NCBI GenBank assembly: GCA_047612385.1
Contig: JBLGAR010000006.1
Location: 1 to 64,000 of the forward strand
Reading direction: 5' to 3'
Source of the DNA: JBALVT01 sp047612385
GTDB taxonomy: Bacteria > Pseudomonadota > Gammaproteobacteria > Pseudomonadales > Halieaceae
Length of the DNA: 64,000 nt
Shown here: positions 37,577-46,405 of the stretch, piece after piece
Numbering within the stretch: the stretch's first letter is position 1
How the letters are laid out: each line of letters opens with the position of its first letter
Translations under genes and position numbers: made by a program
Notes under the pieces: generated by a model
Seen by the model: only the letters and a program-made list of their open reading frames with translations
The model's database searches: none
Told to the model about the DNA's origin: nothing

Positions 37577-38311
37577 ATGACTAAGACGGTAGATATTCAA
37601 CACATTCTCGACTTCCTGCACTGCGCCACGCCCGAGGCTTGGGTGGATGAGGCTGCCAAGCCGGAGAATCTTTCAATACTCCTTGCCGATCATGCGAATC
37701 TAGAACATAAAGCGGCCCAGTCGGCTATTACCACAATGAAACGCTATTCTCATGGCCTCCCGGGAACGCCACCGAACAAGCAACTCAATAGTCGTGAATG
37801 CAATGTAGTCACCACACAGAAGAAGACCACAGCCAAAGAGTTAAACCAGATGTATCGCTACACAGGCAACCACACCTTGCTCAATAAAATGTCTCGTTTG
37901 GCCAGGGAGGAGTTGAGGCACTTTGAGCAAGTGATTGCGATTATGAAAGATCGGGGGTTGGATTACCTACAGATTTCGGCATCTCGCTATGCTCCGGGCC
38001 TGCGCAAGGATATGCGAAATGAGGAGCCGGGTCGCCTTATTGATACCCTGCTTGTAAGCGCAATTATCGAAGCGCGTTCGTGTGAGCGTTTTGCGGCTTT
38101 AGTGCCGGTTCTAGATGAAGAGCTCGCCGAGTTTTACGCGTCCTTACTGAAATCAGAATCCCGTCATTACCTAGATTACCTGCAGCTTGCCCGAGAAGCT
38201 GGCTCAGCGGAGGAAGTGGAGGAGCGGTTGCCGGTGTTACTGGCTGCAGAGCGAAAGTTGATTACAGCAGGGGATGCAGAGTTTCGGTTTCACAGCGGGC
38301 CTCCCGAATAA
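37577..38311 (+). CDS. miaE: tRNA-(ms2io6A)-hydroxylase
   Basis: A 244-residue non-haem di-iron monooxygenase that hydroxylates the isopentenyl side chain of ms2i6A37 in tRNA. Iron ligands are visible as DHANLEHKAA, REELRHFEQV, IIEARSCERFAAL and KSESRHYLDYL; CATPEAWVDEA starts the fold and EFRFHSGPPE ends it. Between the first ligand helix and MYRYTGNHTLLNKMSRLARE there are about 37 residues (KRYSHGLPGTPPNKQLNSRE and on) absent from the ~200-residue Pseudomonas form; the enteric enzyme is also longer there. Start ATG 37577. Confidence 0.92.
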   Translation: MTKTVDIQHILDFLHCATPEAWVDEAAKPENLSILLADHANLEHKAAQSAITTMKRYSHGLPGTPPNKQLNSRECNVVTTQKKTTAKELNQMYRYTGNHTLLNKMSRLAREELRHFEQVIAIMKDRGLDYLQISASRYAPGLRKDMRNEEPGRLIDTLLVSAIIEARSCERFAALVPVLDEELAEFYASLLKSESRHYLDYLQLAREAGSAEEVEERLPVLLAAERKLITAGDAEFRFHSGPPE

Positions 38312-38344
38312 AACCAGTAAATTACTTAAGAAAGTGTCTTTATC

Positions 38345-39061
38345 CTACTGTTTTATATCAAATTTATTAAGCTCGAATTTACTTGAAGAGACCTGAATAG
38401 CCCATCCCTGTTGCTCCCAATCGCCGAGCACCCAACGCAACCCCGATGGGATTTCATGACGTGCCGGCCTATGGGTGTGCCCGTGTATGAGTTGCTGAAC
38501 CCCGTGTTCGGACATCACCTTACCCACAGTCGCTGGGGAGACATCCATGATGTCTTGAGCTTTATTGCTATTGGACTCCTTGCTGACCGAGCGAAGGTGA
38601 GCGGCAAAGGCCTTACGCTCTTCCAGAGTGTGGCATAGCATCTGGGCTTGCCACTTGGGGTCTCTGGTGGTTTTTCGAAAGGCCTGGTACTCGACATCAT
38701 CGGTGCACAAGCTATCCCCGTGCATCAATAGAGTGGGTGTGCCGTAGAGATCAATGACCGTGGGGTCATTCAGTAACTGGCCGCCGACTGTATCGCAAAA
38801 TGCCGGTCCCATGAGGAAGTCACGATTGCCCTGCATCAAATAGAGCGATGGGCCGCTATCGCTGAATTTTTTCAATAGTGCGGTGACTTGAAGGGCAATA
38901 GGAGAATCGTCATCATCACCTAGCCAGGCTTCGAAGAGATCTCCCAGGATGTAAAGGCTGTCGCAGTGAGTGTTTTGTCCGAGGAATTCAGCCAAGGCCT
39001 GTGTGACAGCTGGCCTTGACGAATCAAGATGTAAATCGGAGATAAAGACAGTGAAGGTCAC
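38345..39061 (-). CDS. lpxH: UDP-2,3-diacylglucosamine diphosphatase
   Basis: A 238-residue metallophosphoesterase that makes lipid X, fourth step of lipid A synthesis, at the inner membrane. All metal motifs are present: FISDLHLDSSRP, GDLFEAWLGDDDD, MQGNRDFLMG, MHGDSLCTDD and IHGHTHRPARH. Start GTG 39061. It follows ppiB on the same strand with a 21-base gap, the usual lpxH-ppiB pairing, and confirms a Gram-negative envelope. Confidence 0.96.
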   Translation of the reverse strand: MTFTVFISDLHLDSSRPAVTQALAEFLGQNTHCDSLYILGDLFEAWLGDDDDSPIALQVTALLKKFSDSGPSLYLMQGNRDFLMGPAFCDTVGGQLLNDPTVIDLYGTPTLLMHGDSLCTDDVEYQAFRKTTRDPKWQAQMLCHTLEERKAFAAHLRSVSKESNSNKAQDIMDVSPATVGKVMSEHGVQQLIHGHTHRPARHEIPSGLRWVLGDWEQQGWAIQVSSSKFELNKFDIKQ

Positions 39062-39082
39062 GGTCTGTGATCCCCGGAGGTT

Positions 39083-39580
39083 CTAGTCTTCGACGACAGT
39101 AACGGATTCGATAATCACGTCTTCTGTTGGCACGTCTTGATGTCCATCGCGGCTGCCGGTGGCCACTGCACGGATTTTGTCCAATACTTCGCTGCCTTCA
39201 GTCATCTTAGCGAACACGGTGTATCCCCAACCTTGCATGTTTTTGCCGCTGTGGTTCAGGAAGTCGTTGTCTTTGACGTTGATGAAGAACTGGGCAGTCG
39301 CAGAGTGTGGGTCCATGGTTCGAGCCATAGCCACAGTACCGAAATCGTTCTTGAGTCCGTTGTCAGCTTCATTTTCAACAGGCTCGCCCGTGGGCTTTTG
39401 CGCCATAGTGGAATCGAAACCGCCTCCTTGAATCATGAAGTTGTCGATAACACGGTGAAAGATAGTGCCGTCGTAGTAGCCTTCCTGGGCATAGGCCAGA
39501 AAATTGGCGACGGTTTTGGGCGCTTTTTCAGCATCCAACTCCAGTTTGATTTCGCCGAAAGTCGTGCGAATGATGACCAT
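39083..39580 (-). CDS. ppiB: Peptidyl-prolyl cis-trans isomerase B (cyclophilin)
   Basis: A 165-residue cytoplasmic cyclophilin that speeds proline isomerisation during folding. Active-site stretches are YYDGTIFHRVIDNFMIQGG and GTVAMARTMDPHSATAQFFI. No signal peptide is present once the start is set at ATG 39580, which is preceded by AAAGGAAT; the reading frame upstream to 39667 lacks family sequence. It is divergent from glnS. Confidence 0.95.
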   Translation of the reverse strand: MVIIRTTFGEIKLELDAEKAPKTVANFLAYAQEGYYDGTIFHRVIDNFMIQGGGFDSTMAQKPTGEPVENEADNGLKNDFGTVAMARTMDPHSATAQFFINVKDNDFLNHSGKNMQGWGYTVFAKMTEGSEVLDKIRAVATGSRDGHQDVPTEDVIIESVTVVED

Positions 39581-39768
39581 GTGTGATTCCTTTAGAGTGT
39601 GGTAGAAAAGCCGTGTAATGATACGGACTTTTTGCGGGTAGGCAAATAACCAGGGTGAAAGATTCATCTGTTTATGTGAATACCCACAGTTCGCGGTTTA
39701 ATTGCCTATGTAAGGTGCTGCTGTGCGGCTATAATACGCGCCAAATTTTTATCCACTATGAAGGGTAT

Positions 39769-41427
39769 ATGGAATCAACGCCGGTCAGTAATTTTCTACA
39801 GACAATTGTTGCTCAAGATCTCAAATCTGGGCGGGTTGCAAAGCTGGTGACTCGCTTTCCTCCTGAGCCAAACGGCTTTTTACATGTAGGCCATGCGAAA
39901 TCCATCTGTCTGAACTTTGGCCTTGCCGAGGATTTTGGTGGGATTTGTCATCTGAGATTCGACGACACCAACCCCGAGAAAGAAAGCCAGACCTACATTG
40001 ATTCCATTCAGGAAGATGTCAGGTGGCTGGGTTACTCCTGGGGCGGGGAGGTGCGCTATGCCTCTTCCTACTTCGATCAGTTCTATACCTGGGCACAGGA
40101 GCTGATTAGAGCGGGCAACGCTTATGTGTGCGACCTGAATGCCGATCAGGCAAGGGAGTACAGGGGTACGCTAAAGGAAGGTGGGAGAAATAGCCCTTAC
40201 CGGGATAGAAGTGTCGATGAAAACCTGGCGCTTTTAGCGTCAATGAAAGCGGGTGAATTTGCGGAGGGCGAAAAAGTACTGCGCGCCAAAATCGATATGA
40301 ACGCTCCCAATATCAATTTGCGAGATCCCATTCTTTACCGTATTCGCAAAGTACCCCATCACCAAACCGGAGAAGATTGGGTCATTTATCCGACCTATGA
40401 TTTTGCCCACGGTCAGGAAGATGCAATTGAAGGAGTGACCCACTCGATATGCACACTGGAATTCGCAGACCACAAGCCGCTCTATGACTGGTTTATAGCA
40501 CACTTGTCAGTTCCCAGTGAGCCGACTCAGTATGAGTTTGGCCGCCTGAGCCTCAGCTACACCGTTACCAGTAAGCGAAAGCTCAAAGCCCTGGTGGATG
40601 AGGGTATAGTGGAGGGCTGGGAAGATCCCCGGATGCCCACCATCGCCGGTATGCGCCGCCGTGGCTATACGGCCGAATCGATCCGAAAATTTTGCGAGAT
40701 GATTGGTGTCACACGAAATGATGGTGTTGTGGATGTTGCTATGCTCGAACATGCCATTCGAGATGACCTAAATACCAATGCGCCGCGGGCCATGTGTGTC
40801 TTGAACCCATTGAAAGTGGTACTGACTAATTACCCCGATGGTGAGTCCGAGGAAATTGTTGCCTCGGCGCACCCCAATCGGGATGATCTCGGTGAGCGGA
40901 TGCTGCCCTTTAGCAAGCATATCTATATTGATGCTGACGATTTTCGCGAAGAGGCCAACAAAAAATTCAAGCGCCTGGTGATAGGCAAGCGCGTCAGATT
41001 GCGCAATGCCTATGTGATTGAAGCGGACCAAGCCATTCGCAATGAAGCTGGGGAGATTGTAGAAGTGCATGCGCGGATGATCACCACCGTGCTGGGCGCT
41101 GACCCAGAAGACGGTGTTAAGGCAAAGGGCGTTGTTCACTGGGTGTGTGCCGCTGGTGGTAAACCCGCAACCGTGCGTATTTATGATCGCTTGTTTAACG
41201 ACGAAGCGCCCGATAAAGGCGATAAGGAAATGTTGGAATCCATCAATCCGGATTCTCTAAAAGTGATGGAGGGCGCCTGGATAGAACCTTCTTTACTTGC
41301 GGCAAAACCCGAACAAAACTTTCAGTTCGAGAGAGAGGGTTACTTTGTCGCAGATCGTTATGAACACACTGCGGCAACCCCGATATTCAATATGACTATC
41401 GGATTGCGCGACACTTGGAACAATTGA
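39769..41427 (+). CDS. glnS: Glutaminyl-tRNA synthetase
   Basis: A 552-residue class I synthetase (E. coli 554). The HIGH motif is in FPPEPNGFLHVGHAKSICLN; the second ATP motif reads VTSKRKLKALV where many GlnRS have VMSKR. DFAHGQEDAIEGVTHSICTLEF and the beta-barrel anticodon domain follow. ATG 39769 follows GAAGGG; the frame is open to 39655 but the extra residues do not fit. It is followed 33 bases later by cysS. Confidence 0.97.
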   Translation: MESTPVSNFLQTIVAQDLKSGRVAKLVTRFPPEPNGFLHVGHAKSICLNFGLAEDFGGICHLRFDDTNPEKESQTYIDSIQEDVRWLGYSWGGEVRYASSYFDQFYTWAQELIRAGNAYVCDLNADQAREYRGTLKEGGRNSPYRDRSVDENLALLASMKAGEFAEGEKVLRAKIDMNAPNINLRDPILYRIRKVPHHQTGEDWVIYPTYDFAHGQEDAIEGVTHSICTLEFADHKPLYDWFIAHLSVPSEPTQYEFGRLSLSYTVTSKRKLKALVDEGIVEGWEDPRMPTIAGMRRRGYTAESIRKFCEMIGVTRNDGVVDVAMLEHAIRDDLNTNAPRAMCVLNPLKVVLTNYPDGESEEIVASAHPNRDDLGERMLPFSKHIYIDADDFREEANKKFKRLVIGKRVRLRNAYVIEADQAIRNEAGEIVEVHARMITTVLGADPEDGVKAKGVVHWVCAAGGKPATVRIYDRLFNDEAPDKGDKEMLESINPDSLKVMEGAWIEPSLLAAKPEQNFQFEREGYFVADRYEHTAATPIFNMTIGLRDTWNN

Positions 41428-41460
41428 TCCGGCCCCAATGAAACCGTTACAAGGCACATC

Positions 41461-42843
41461 ATGACACTGAAGCTTTACAATACACTGACTTCAAAGAAAG
41501 AGGTTTTCGAGCCGCTGGTTCCCGATACAGTCACGCTCTATGTTTGTGGCCCGACCGTTTACAACTTTGCGCACATCGGTAATGCCAGGCCAGTGGTGGT
41601 GTTTGATACTTTGTTTCGCGTGTTGCAAACCCATTATTCGAGTGTCACTTACGCCCGCAATATTACCGATATAGACGATAAGATTATTACTGCAGCAAAG
41701 GAAGGTGATCGGGATATTGAGTCTGTCACTGACGAATACACTGCTATCTATCGCGAGGACATGGCTCGGCTCAACGCGCTGGATCCGACACTGGAACCCC
41801 GAGCGACACACAATATTGACGCAATGATCGCAATGACCGAAATACTGATTGAAAAAGAACACGCCTACGAATCCGACGGGCATGTTTTGTTTGCGGTGGA
41901 GTCCATGCCCGATTACGGAAAGCTGTCTGGGCGTTCTCTTGACGATATGCTCGCGGGTGCCAGGGTAGAAGTCGCAGATTATAAACGTCACCCGGGCGAC
42001 TTTATTTTGTGGAAGCCCGCGGCTGATGAAGACCCGGGTTGGGCAAGCCCCTGGGGCCGTGGCCGTCCCGGATGGCACCTTGAGTGTTCAGCAATGATTC
42101 GCGCGCACCTGGGCGAGACCATTGATATTCACGGCGGCGGGCGAGATCTTATATTTCCGCATCACGAGAACGAGATTGCGCAAAGTCGCTGTGCCCATGG
42201 TGGCGACTATGTACGTTACTGGATGCACAATGCCTATCTCGATATAGATGGCGAGAAGATGTCGAAGTCTCTCGGCAATTTCCGAACCGTCAGAGAGTTG
42301 TTGCAAAGCTATCGCGGTGAAGTGCTGCGTTTTGCTCTATTGTCAGCGCAGTATCGCTCGCCATTGAATTTCACTGTGGAACTGCTCGATCAGGCCGAAA
42401 CCACGCTGTCTAGCCTCTACAGTGGCCTACGCGAAGTCCTCGATGTTGAAGCTGATATGAATGTCGAGCTGGCATCTGAAGCCTTTTATGCTGCGCTAAA
42501 CGATGATTTGAATACGCCCGTCGCGATTGCCGAGTTGCACGCCTTGGCGAAAGAGCTGAACAAAGCTGAGCCTGATCAGAAGCCCCGGCTTAAGGGTCGC
42601 CTGCTCACTGCAGGTGGGCTACTGGGTATTCTCCAGCAGAACCCCGAACAGTGGTTGCACGGGGCCGCTTCGGAAGATTTTATTTCCGCTGAAGAGGTCC
42701 AGACCTTGATCGCACAGCGCCAGCAGGCCAAGTTAGATAAAGAATATGGTCTTGCGGATGAAATCCGTCAGTCACTTGTGAAGCAGGGCGTGGTGTTGGA
42801 AGACGGCCGCGACGGGACTAAATGGCGGCGTGCGAGTGAGTAG
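41461..42843 (+). CDS. cysS: Cysteinyl-tRNA synthetase
   Basis: A 460-residue class I synthetase with a catalytic-domain zinc ion. The first zinc Cys and HIGH region read YVCGPTVYNFAHIGNARP; further zinc ligands lie in WHLECSAM and HHENEIAQS; the KMSKS loop is DGEKMSKSLGNF near residue 265. Length equals the E. coli enzyme (461). A hairpin followed by a T-rich run lies just past the stop. Confidence 0.97.
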   Translation: MTLKLYNTLTSKKEVFEPLVPDTVTLYVCGPTVYNFAHIGNARPVVVFDTLFRVLQTHYSSVTYARNITDIDDKIITAAKEGDRDIESVTDEYTAIYREDMARLNALDPTLEPRATHNIDAMIAMTEILIEKEHAYESDGHVLFAVESMPDYGKLSGRSLDDMLAGARVEVADYKRHPGDFILWKPAADEDPGWASPWGRGRPGWHLECSAMIRAHLGETIDIHGGGRDLIFPHHENEIAQSRCAHGGDYVRYWMHNAYLDIDGEKMSKSLGNFRTVRELLQSYRGEVLRFALLSAQYRSPLNFTVELLDQAETTLSSLYSGLREVLDVEADMNVELASEAFYAALNDDLNTPVAIAELHALAKELNKAEPDQKPRLKGRLLTAGGLLGILQQNPEQWLHGAASEDFISAEEVQTLIAQRQQAKLDKEYGLADEIRQSLVKQGVVLEDGRDGTKWRRASE

Positions 42844-42865
42844 AGCTTAGAGTGAACGTCATAGC

Positions 42866-42900
42866 CCCAGCCGCAGTTTGACTGCGCCTGGGATTGTTTT
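42866..42900 (+). terminator. Terminator after cysS
   Basis: CCCAG-C-CGCAGT pairs with ACTGCG-C-CTGGG around TTG (42866-42892), with one internal C/C mismatch, followed by ATTGTTTTATTT. It lies between the convergent cysS and folD genes and best fits forward-strand termination. Confidence 0.75.
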
Positions 42901-42902
42901 AT

Positions 42903-43748
42903 TTAAAGAATACTTTTTTCGCCCGATTCGACACTTTGCTGTATCAGCGTATTGATCGTCATCGGTCCCACACCTCCGGGTACAGGCGTCATCGCGCTGG
43001 CCTTTTCCCCAAGAGCAGATAGCTCCACATCGCCCACTCCACCGGGATGGTAACCGGCATCCACAACGACAGCGCCTTCCTTAATCCAGGCCGCCTTAAT
43101 AAACTCTGGTTTGCCCACAGCACCCACTAAAATATCCGCTTGGGCGACTAACTCTGGGAGATTTTTAGTGCGCGAATGACAAATAGTCACCGTGGCGTTC
43201 TTCTCAAGCAGCATCATCGCCATAGGCTTGCCCAGAATCGGGCTCCGGCCTACAACGACGGCATGCTGGCCTTCTATTTCAATATCGTAATGTGCCAGCA
43301 GGCGCATAATGCCCTGGGGTGTTGCGCATCCGTAGGCTGGTTCGCCCATGGCCATGCGACCAAAGCCCAGGCAGGTGACACCATCGACATCCTTTTCAAG
43401 AGCAATAGCATCAAAGCAGGCGCGTTCATCAACTTGAGGCGGTACGGGGTGTTGAAGCAAAATTCCGTGAACCTCTGGGTTGGCATTAAGCTCTTCAATC
43501 TTGGCCAGCAATTGTTCAGTGGTGGTTGTGGAGGGCATTTCCACTTTCAGTGAATCCATCCCCACTCGACGGCAGGCATTGCCCTTCATCTTTACGTAGG
43601 TGGCGGAAGCAGGGTCATCCCCGACCAACAAAGTGGCCAAAATCGGAGTTTTACCACCAGATTTTTCTTTCAGAATTTCCACCCGTGCCAGTAGCTCGGC
43701 CTCGGTGAGCGCAGCTACGGCTTTGCCGTCCAGTATTTTTGCCGTCAT
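42903..43748 (-). CDS. folD: Methylenetetrahydrofolate dehydrogenase / cyclohydrolase
   Basis: A 281-residue bifunctional enzyme that converts 5,10-methylene- to 10-formyl-tetrahydrofolate. Visible: LLVGDDPASATYVKMKGNAC with the catalytic Lys, GILLQHPVPPQVDERACFDA, the NADP loop VVVGRSPILGKPMAMMLL, and the end TPVPGGVGPMTINTLIQQ. The start is set at ATG 43748 (MTAKILDGKAVA) with GGGAG eleven bases upstream; ATGs at 43772 and 43811 lengthen the protein without family support. Confidence 0.94.
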   Translation of the reverse strand: MTAKILDGKAVAALTEAELLARVEILKEKSGGKTPILATLLVGDDPASATYVKMKGNACRRVGMDSLKVEMPSTTTTEQLLAKIEELNANPEVHGILLQHPVPPQVDERACFDAIALEKDVDGVTCLGFGRMAMGEPAYGCATPQGIMRLLAHYDIEIEGQHAVVVGRSPILGKPMAMMLLEKNATVTICHSRTKNLPELVAQADILVGAVGKPEFIKAAWIKEGAVVVDAGYHPGGVGDVELSALGEKASAMTPVPGGVGPMTINTLIQQSVESGEKSIL

Positions 43749-43873
43749 CTTGAAATTAACTCCCAGTTTCATGAGGTTGCTCGCCTTATTGCGCGCGGAG
43801 TATTGTCCCATGTCAGCCCGAGGTTGTGGAAGAGCCGGTACGCAAAAACCGTTGTAAAATCACTAGATTACCG

Positions 43874-43902
43874 TTGACGCCCACAGTGGGTATGAGTATC
43901 AT
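43874..43902 (+). promoter_or_regulatory. Sigma-70 promoter of the tRNA-Pro/tRNA-His genes
   Basis: TTGACG (43874-43879) and TATCAT (43897-43902) are spaced by 17 bases. GC-rich GCGCGCTCC directly follows the -10 box, the type of discriminator seen in promoters under stringent control. tRNA-Pro begins 56 bases downstream. Confidence 0.65.
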
Positions 43903-43958
43903 GCGCGCTCCTGAAATGGGGCTGGTGAAGGACGTTAGGTGCTTCACAAAACGACAAT

Positions 43959-44035
43959 CGGGGTATAGCGCAGTCTGGTAGCGCGCCTGCTTTGGGAGCA
44001 GGATGTCGGGAGTTCGAATCTCTCTACCCCGACCA
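43959..44035 (+). tRNA. tRNA-Pro (anticodon TGG)
   Basis: A 77-base cloverleaf with acceptor arm CGGGGTA/TACCCCG, D arm GCGC...GCGC, anticodon stem CCTGC/GCAGG around the loop TTTGGGA (anticodon TGG), T arm GGGAG TTCGAAT CTCTC, and an encoded CCA. Likely co-transcribed with the following tRNA-His. Confidence 0.95.
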
Positions 44036-44108
44036 ACTTTCCAGTCGCATTCCGTTCATCGGGATCACAGGATCGTAGGTTGGCCTCCACTTTCAGCACC
44101 TTTCAATG

Positions 44109-44184
44109 GTGGCCGTAGCTCATCTGGTAGAGCACAGGATTGTGACTCCTGAGGTGGCGGGTTCAAGACCCGTCGGCCACCCCA
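44109..44184 (+). tRNA. tRNA-His (anticodon GTG)
   Basis: Acceptor arm GTGGCCG pairs with CGGCCAC, with the extra G at 44108 giving the G-1 that marks tRNA-His. The anticodon stem CAGGA/TCCTG holds the loop TTGTGAC (anticodon GTG); the T arm is GCGGG TTCAAGA CCCGT; CCA is encoded. A run of Ts follows and may help end the transcript. Confidence 0.95.
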
Positions 44185-44249
44185 ATTTTTTTGTTATATC
44201 TTTTAAAACCCGTTGTGCAGGCCTGCGCTCATTTTAATCGTCTGGTTTT

Positions 44250-46229
44250 TCACGGCGTCACAATATTAAAAGTTCCAGTAGCGAATTCAATCAGTGAGAA
44301 AAATTTGAGCAAGTCCAGTCGGCTGCCTGCTATTTCTAGGTCGTCTCCCATAATCGTATCTTTCAAGCCCGCTTGCCCCGTCAGCATTTTTAAAAACAGT
44401 TCGTGGGTCAGTGTGATTGTCGCACTGACATCACCCTGGGCGAGCCCTGAACGATGGTGAAGCACCGCGTTCTCAATATACAGTGAGTAGTTCTCGTTTA
44501 TATCTGAAAACACCAGGTTAATGGTCATTTCTGTGCCATCGGCATCTGGGCCGTTCAGCATTACCGCCATGGCATCGAAGAACTGCGGCAGAGGAGTTTT
44601 CTTGAGTAAACCCAGAGCATCGGCAGCATTGACGACGGAGTCGCTCCCAACGCCGTGCCTCAGCTCGTAGGCGCCGGTTAAATACACATCTCGCCAGGGT
44701 CCGGACTCTGCCTGGTAGCCCAGTTGATCATAGTTGCGCGCCAGCAATGCTTTGGCCTCTTTGTTTTCAGGTTCAGCAAAAACCAATTTATTCAGTAGCT
44801 CGGCCACCCAGCGGTACTCTCCGGCATCAAAAGATAGTTGGGCTTGCGCCAAAACTTGCTCACGTCCTCCCATTAGTTTGACGTAACGCTTGGCTGATTG
44901 TACCTGCGGTAGGGGGTTCAAATTAGCCGGGTTCCCGTCGTACCAACCAAAGTAACCTTGATAAACGGCGCGGGCATTGTGTCTGAGTGTTCCGTAGTAG
45001 CCGCGGTTGGAAAAGTTGCTGCGCAATGATTCAGGCATCTCGATCTCCTCGGCGATTTCGCCGGGAGTATGACCTTGAGCCGCGAGGCGCATGGTCTGAT
45101 CATGAATATACTTGTAGGTATCTCGCTGCTGTTTCAAGAAAGTATTGATCCGTTCTTTGTCCCACATGGGCCAATGGTGACTTCCGAAATAGACTTCCGC
45201 TTCTCCAAATAGAGTGAGTGCCTCGTCAATGTAGTTGCTCCACTTTAATGCGTCGCGAACCTTTGCGCCTCGTAGGGTGTAGATGTTGTGCATATTGCGA
45301 GAGACGACTTCCGCACCGCACAAAGCTTTGTGTTCAGGCAGATAGAACATGAGTTCGGCCGGGGCTTCCGATTCAGGCGTGTATTGAAAGGTAAAGCGCA
45401 CCCCGTCGATGGTTTTCTCTTGCGGTGTGTGGTCGATGAGTTCAGTGGGTTGGGCAATGGAGACCGATCCATAAGCGGGAGATTTCCCCAGTCCTGACCC
45501 GACGTGTCCGCGCTCGGACCTGGCCAGCTGTTTGCCGTACATATAGACCGAGCGCCGCCCCATGGTTGCGCTGGCCAACACATTTTCGCTAGTGGCTTCT
45601 TCCATAAAGCCTTTCGGTGCAATAATTCTCACATCGGCTGGATCGGTACCTGAGGCGCGCAGTAATCCCAGTACACCGCCAAAGTGATCAATGTGGCTGT
45701 GGGTAAAGATTATGCTGACGATAGGTTTGTTATCCAAGTGCTTGCTCGCGAACTCCCAGGCGGCGGCGGCCGTTTCTGTCGCTGTACCCGGGTCGACCAC
45801 GATCCAGCCGGATTTACCTTCGATAATCGAGATATTCGCCAGATCAAAACCGCGCAATTGATAGAGTCCATCGGCAACCTTAAACAAACCGTGGATATTG
45901 TTCAGACTCGCTTGGCGCCACAGGCTAGGATTGACACTGGGCGGTGCCTCGCCTTGGATAAAATCATAGTCGGACATATTCCAGATGGGTTCACCGCGCG
46001 CATTTTCCACCTTGAGTATAGGCATTCTTGCAACGAGCCCTCGCTCGGCATCTTCGAAGTCTTGCTTGTTCTCGAATGGGAGTTGATCGAGCACTGCTCG
46101 GTTTGCCTCTATGGTCGCCTGTGTCGGGGCGCTGTGGCCTTGCTCATCGGCAGCTGAATCGTAGCTGCTGCGCTCGCACCCGGTGAGGGCTAGCAGAAGG
46201 CAGAAAAACAGTATTGGAGTGATCTTCAT
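44250..46229 (-). CDS. SdsA-type alkyl sulfatase, predicted lipoprotein
   Basis: A 659-residue zinc-dependent linear alkylsulfatase of the type that splits alkyl sulfates such as dodecyl sulfate into alcohol and sulfate. The metallo-beta-lactamase motif IFTHSHIDHFGGVLGLL lies near residues 174-190; further motifs are HNIYTLRGAKVRDALKWSNY and GSHHWPMW; a C-terminal SCP2-like domain starts near 530. The start ATG 46229 follows AAGGG and gives a signal peptide with lipobox ALTGC, so it is probably anchored to a membrane facing the periplasm; SdsA1 itself is secreted. Frame is open upstream to 46280. Confidence 0.9.
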   Translation of the reverse strand: MKITPILFFCLLLALTGCERSSYDSAADEQGHSAPTQATIEANRAVLDQLPFENKQDFEDAERGLVARMPILKVENARGEPIWNMSDYDFIQGEAPPSVNPSLWRQASLNNIHGLFKVADGLYQLRGFDLANISIIEGKSGWIVVDPGTATETAAAAWEFASKHLDNKPIVSIIFTHSHIDHFGGVLGLLRASGTDPADVRIIAPKGFMEEATSENVLASATMGRRSVYMYGKQLARSERGHVGSGLGKSPAYGSVSIAQPTELIDHTPQEKTIDGVRFTFQYTPESEAPAELMFYLPEHKALCGAEVVSRNMHNIYTLRGAKVRDALKWSNYIDEALTLFGEAEVYFGSHHWPMWDKERINTFLKQQRDTYKYIHDQTMRLAAQGHTPGEIAEEIEMPESLRSNFSNRGYYGTLRHNARAVYQGYFGWYDGNPANLNPLPQVQSAKRYVKLMGGREQVLAQAQLSFDAGEYRWVAELLNKLVFAEPENKEAKALLARNYDQLGYQAESGPWRDVYLTGAYELRHGVGSDSVVNAADALGLLKKTPLPQFFDAMAVMLNGPDADGTEMTINLVFSDINENYSLYIENAVLHHRSGLAQGDVSATITLTHELFLKMLTGQAGLKDTIMGDDLEIAGSRLDLLKFFSLIEFATGTFNIVTP

Positions 46230-46405
46230 CGAGCGCCCTTGTGAGATTATTACAGGGTTTTTAGCCCCCGCAGCTACCAAAAGCCGTAGTGAGTGCCCCC
46301 CAGTATTATCGTTGTGCTGGGGGCGCTCAGGAAGAGGCTGTGCTGAATGTATTTAGCATAGTGTATGTCATCAGCTAGCAAAAATCAGGAGATGATCTCT
46401 TCGGG

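Noticed and set aside
37735..37850. Intein or mobile insertion in miaE
   Set aside because: The segment is too short and has no intein motifs or terminal repeats; a loop insertion explains it.
41491..42078. 195-codon reverse frame opposite cysS
   Set aside because: Shadow of cysS; composition not protein-like.
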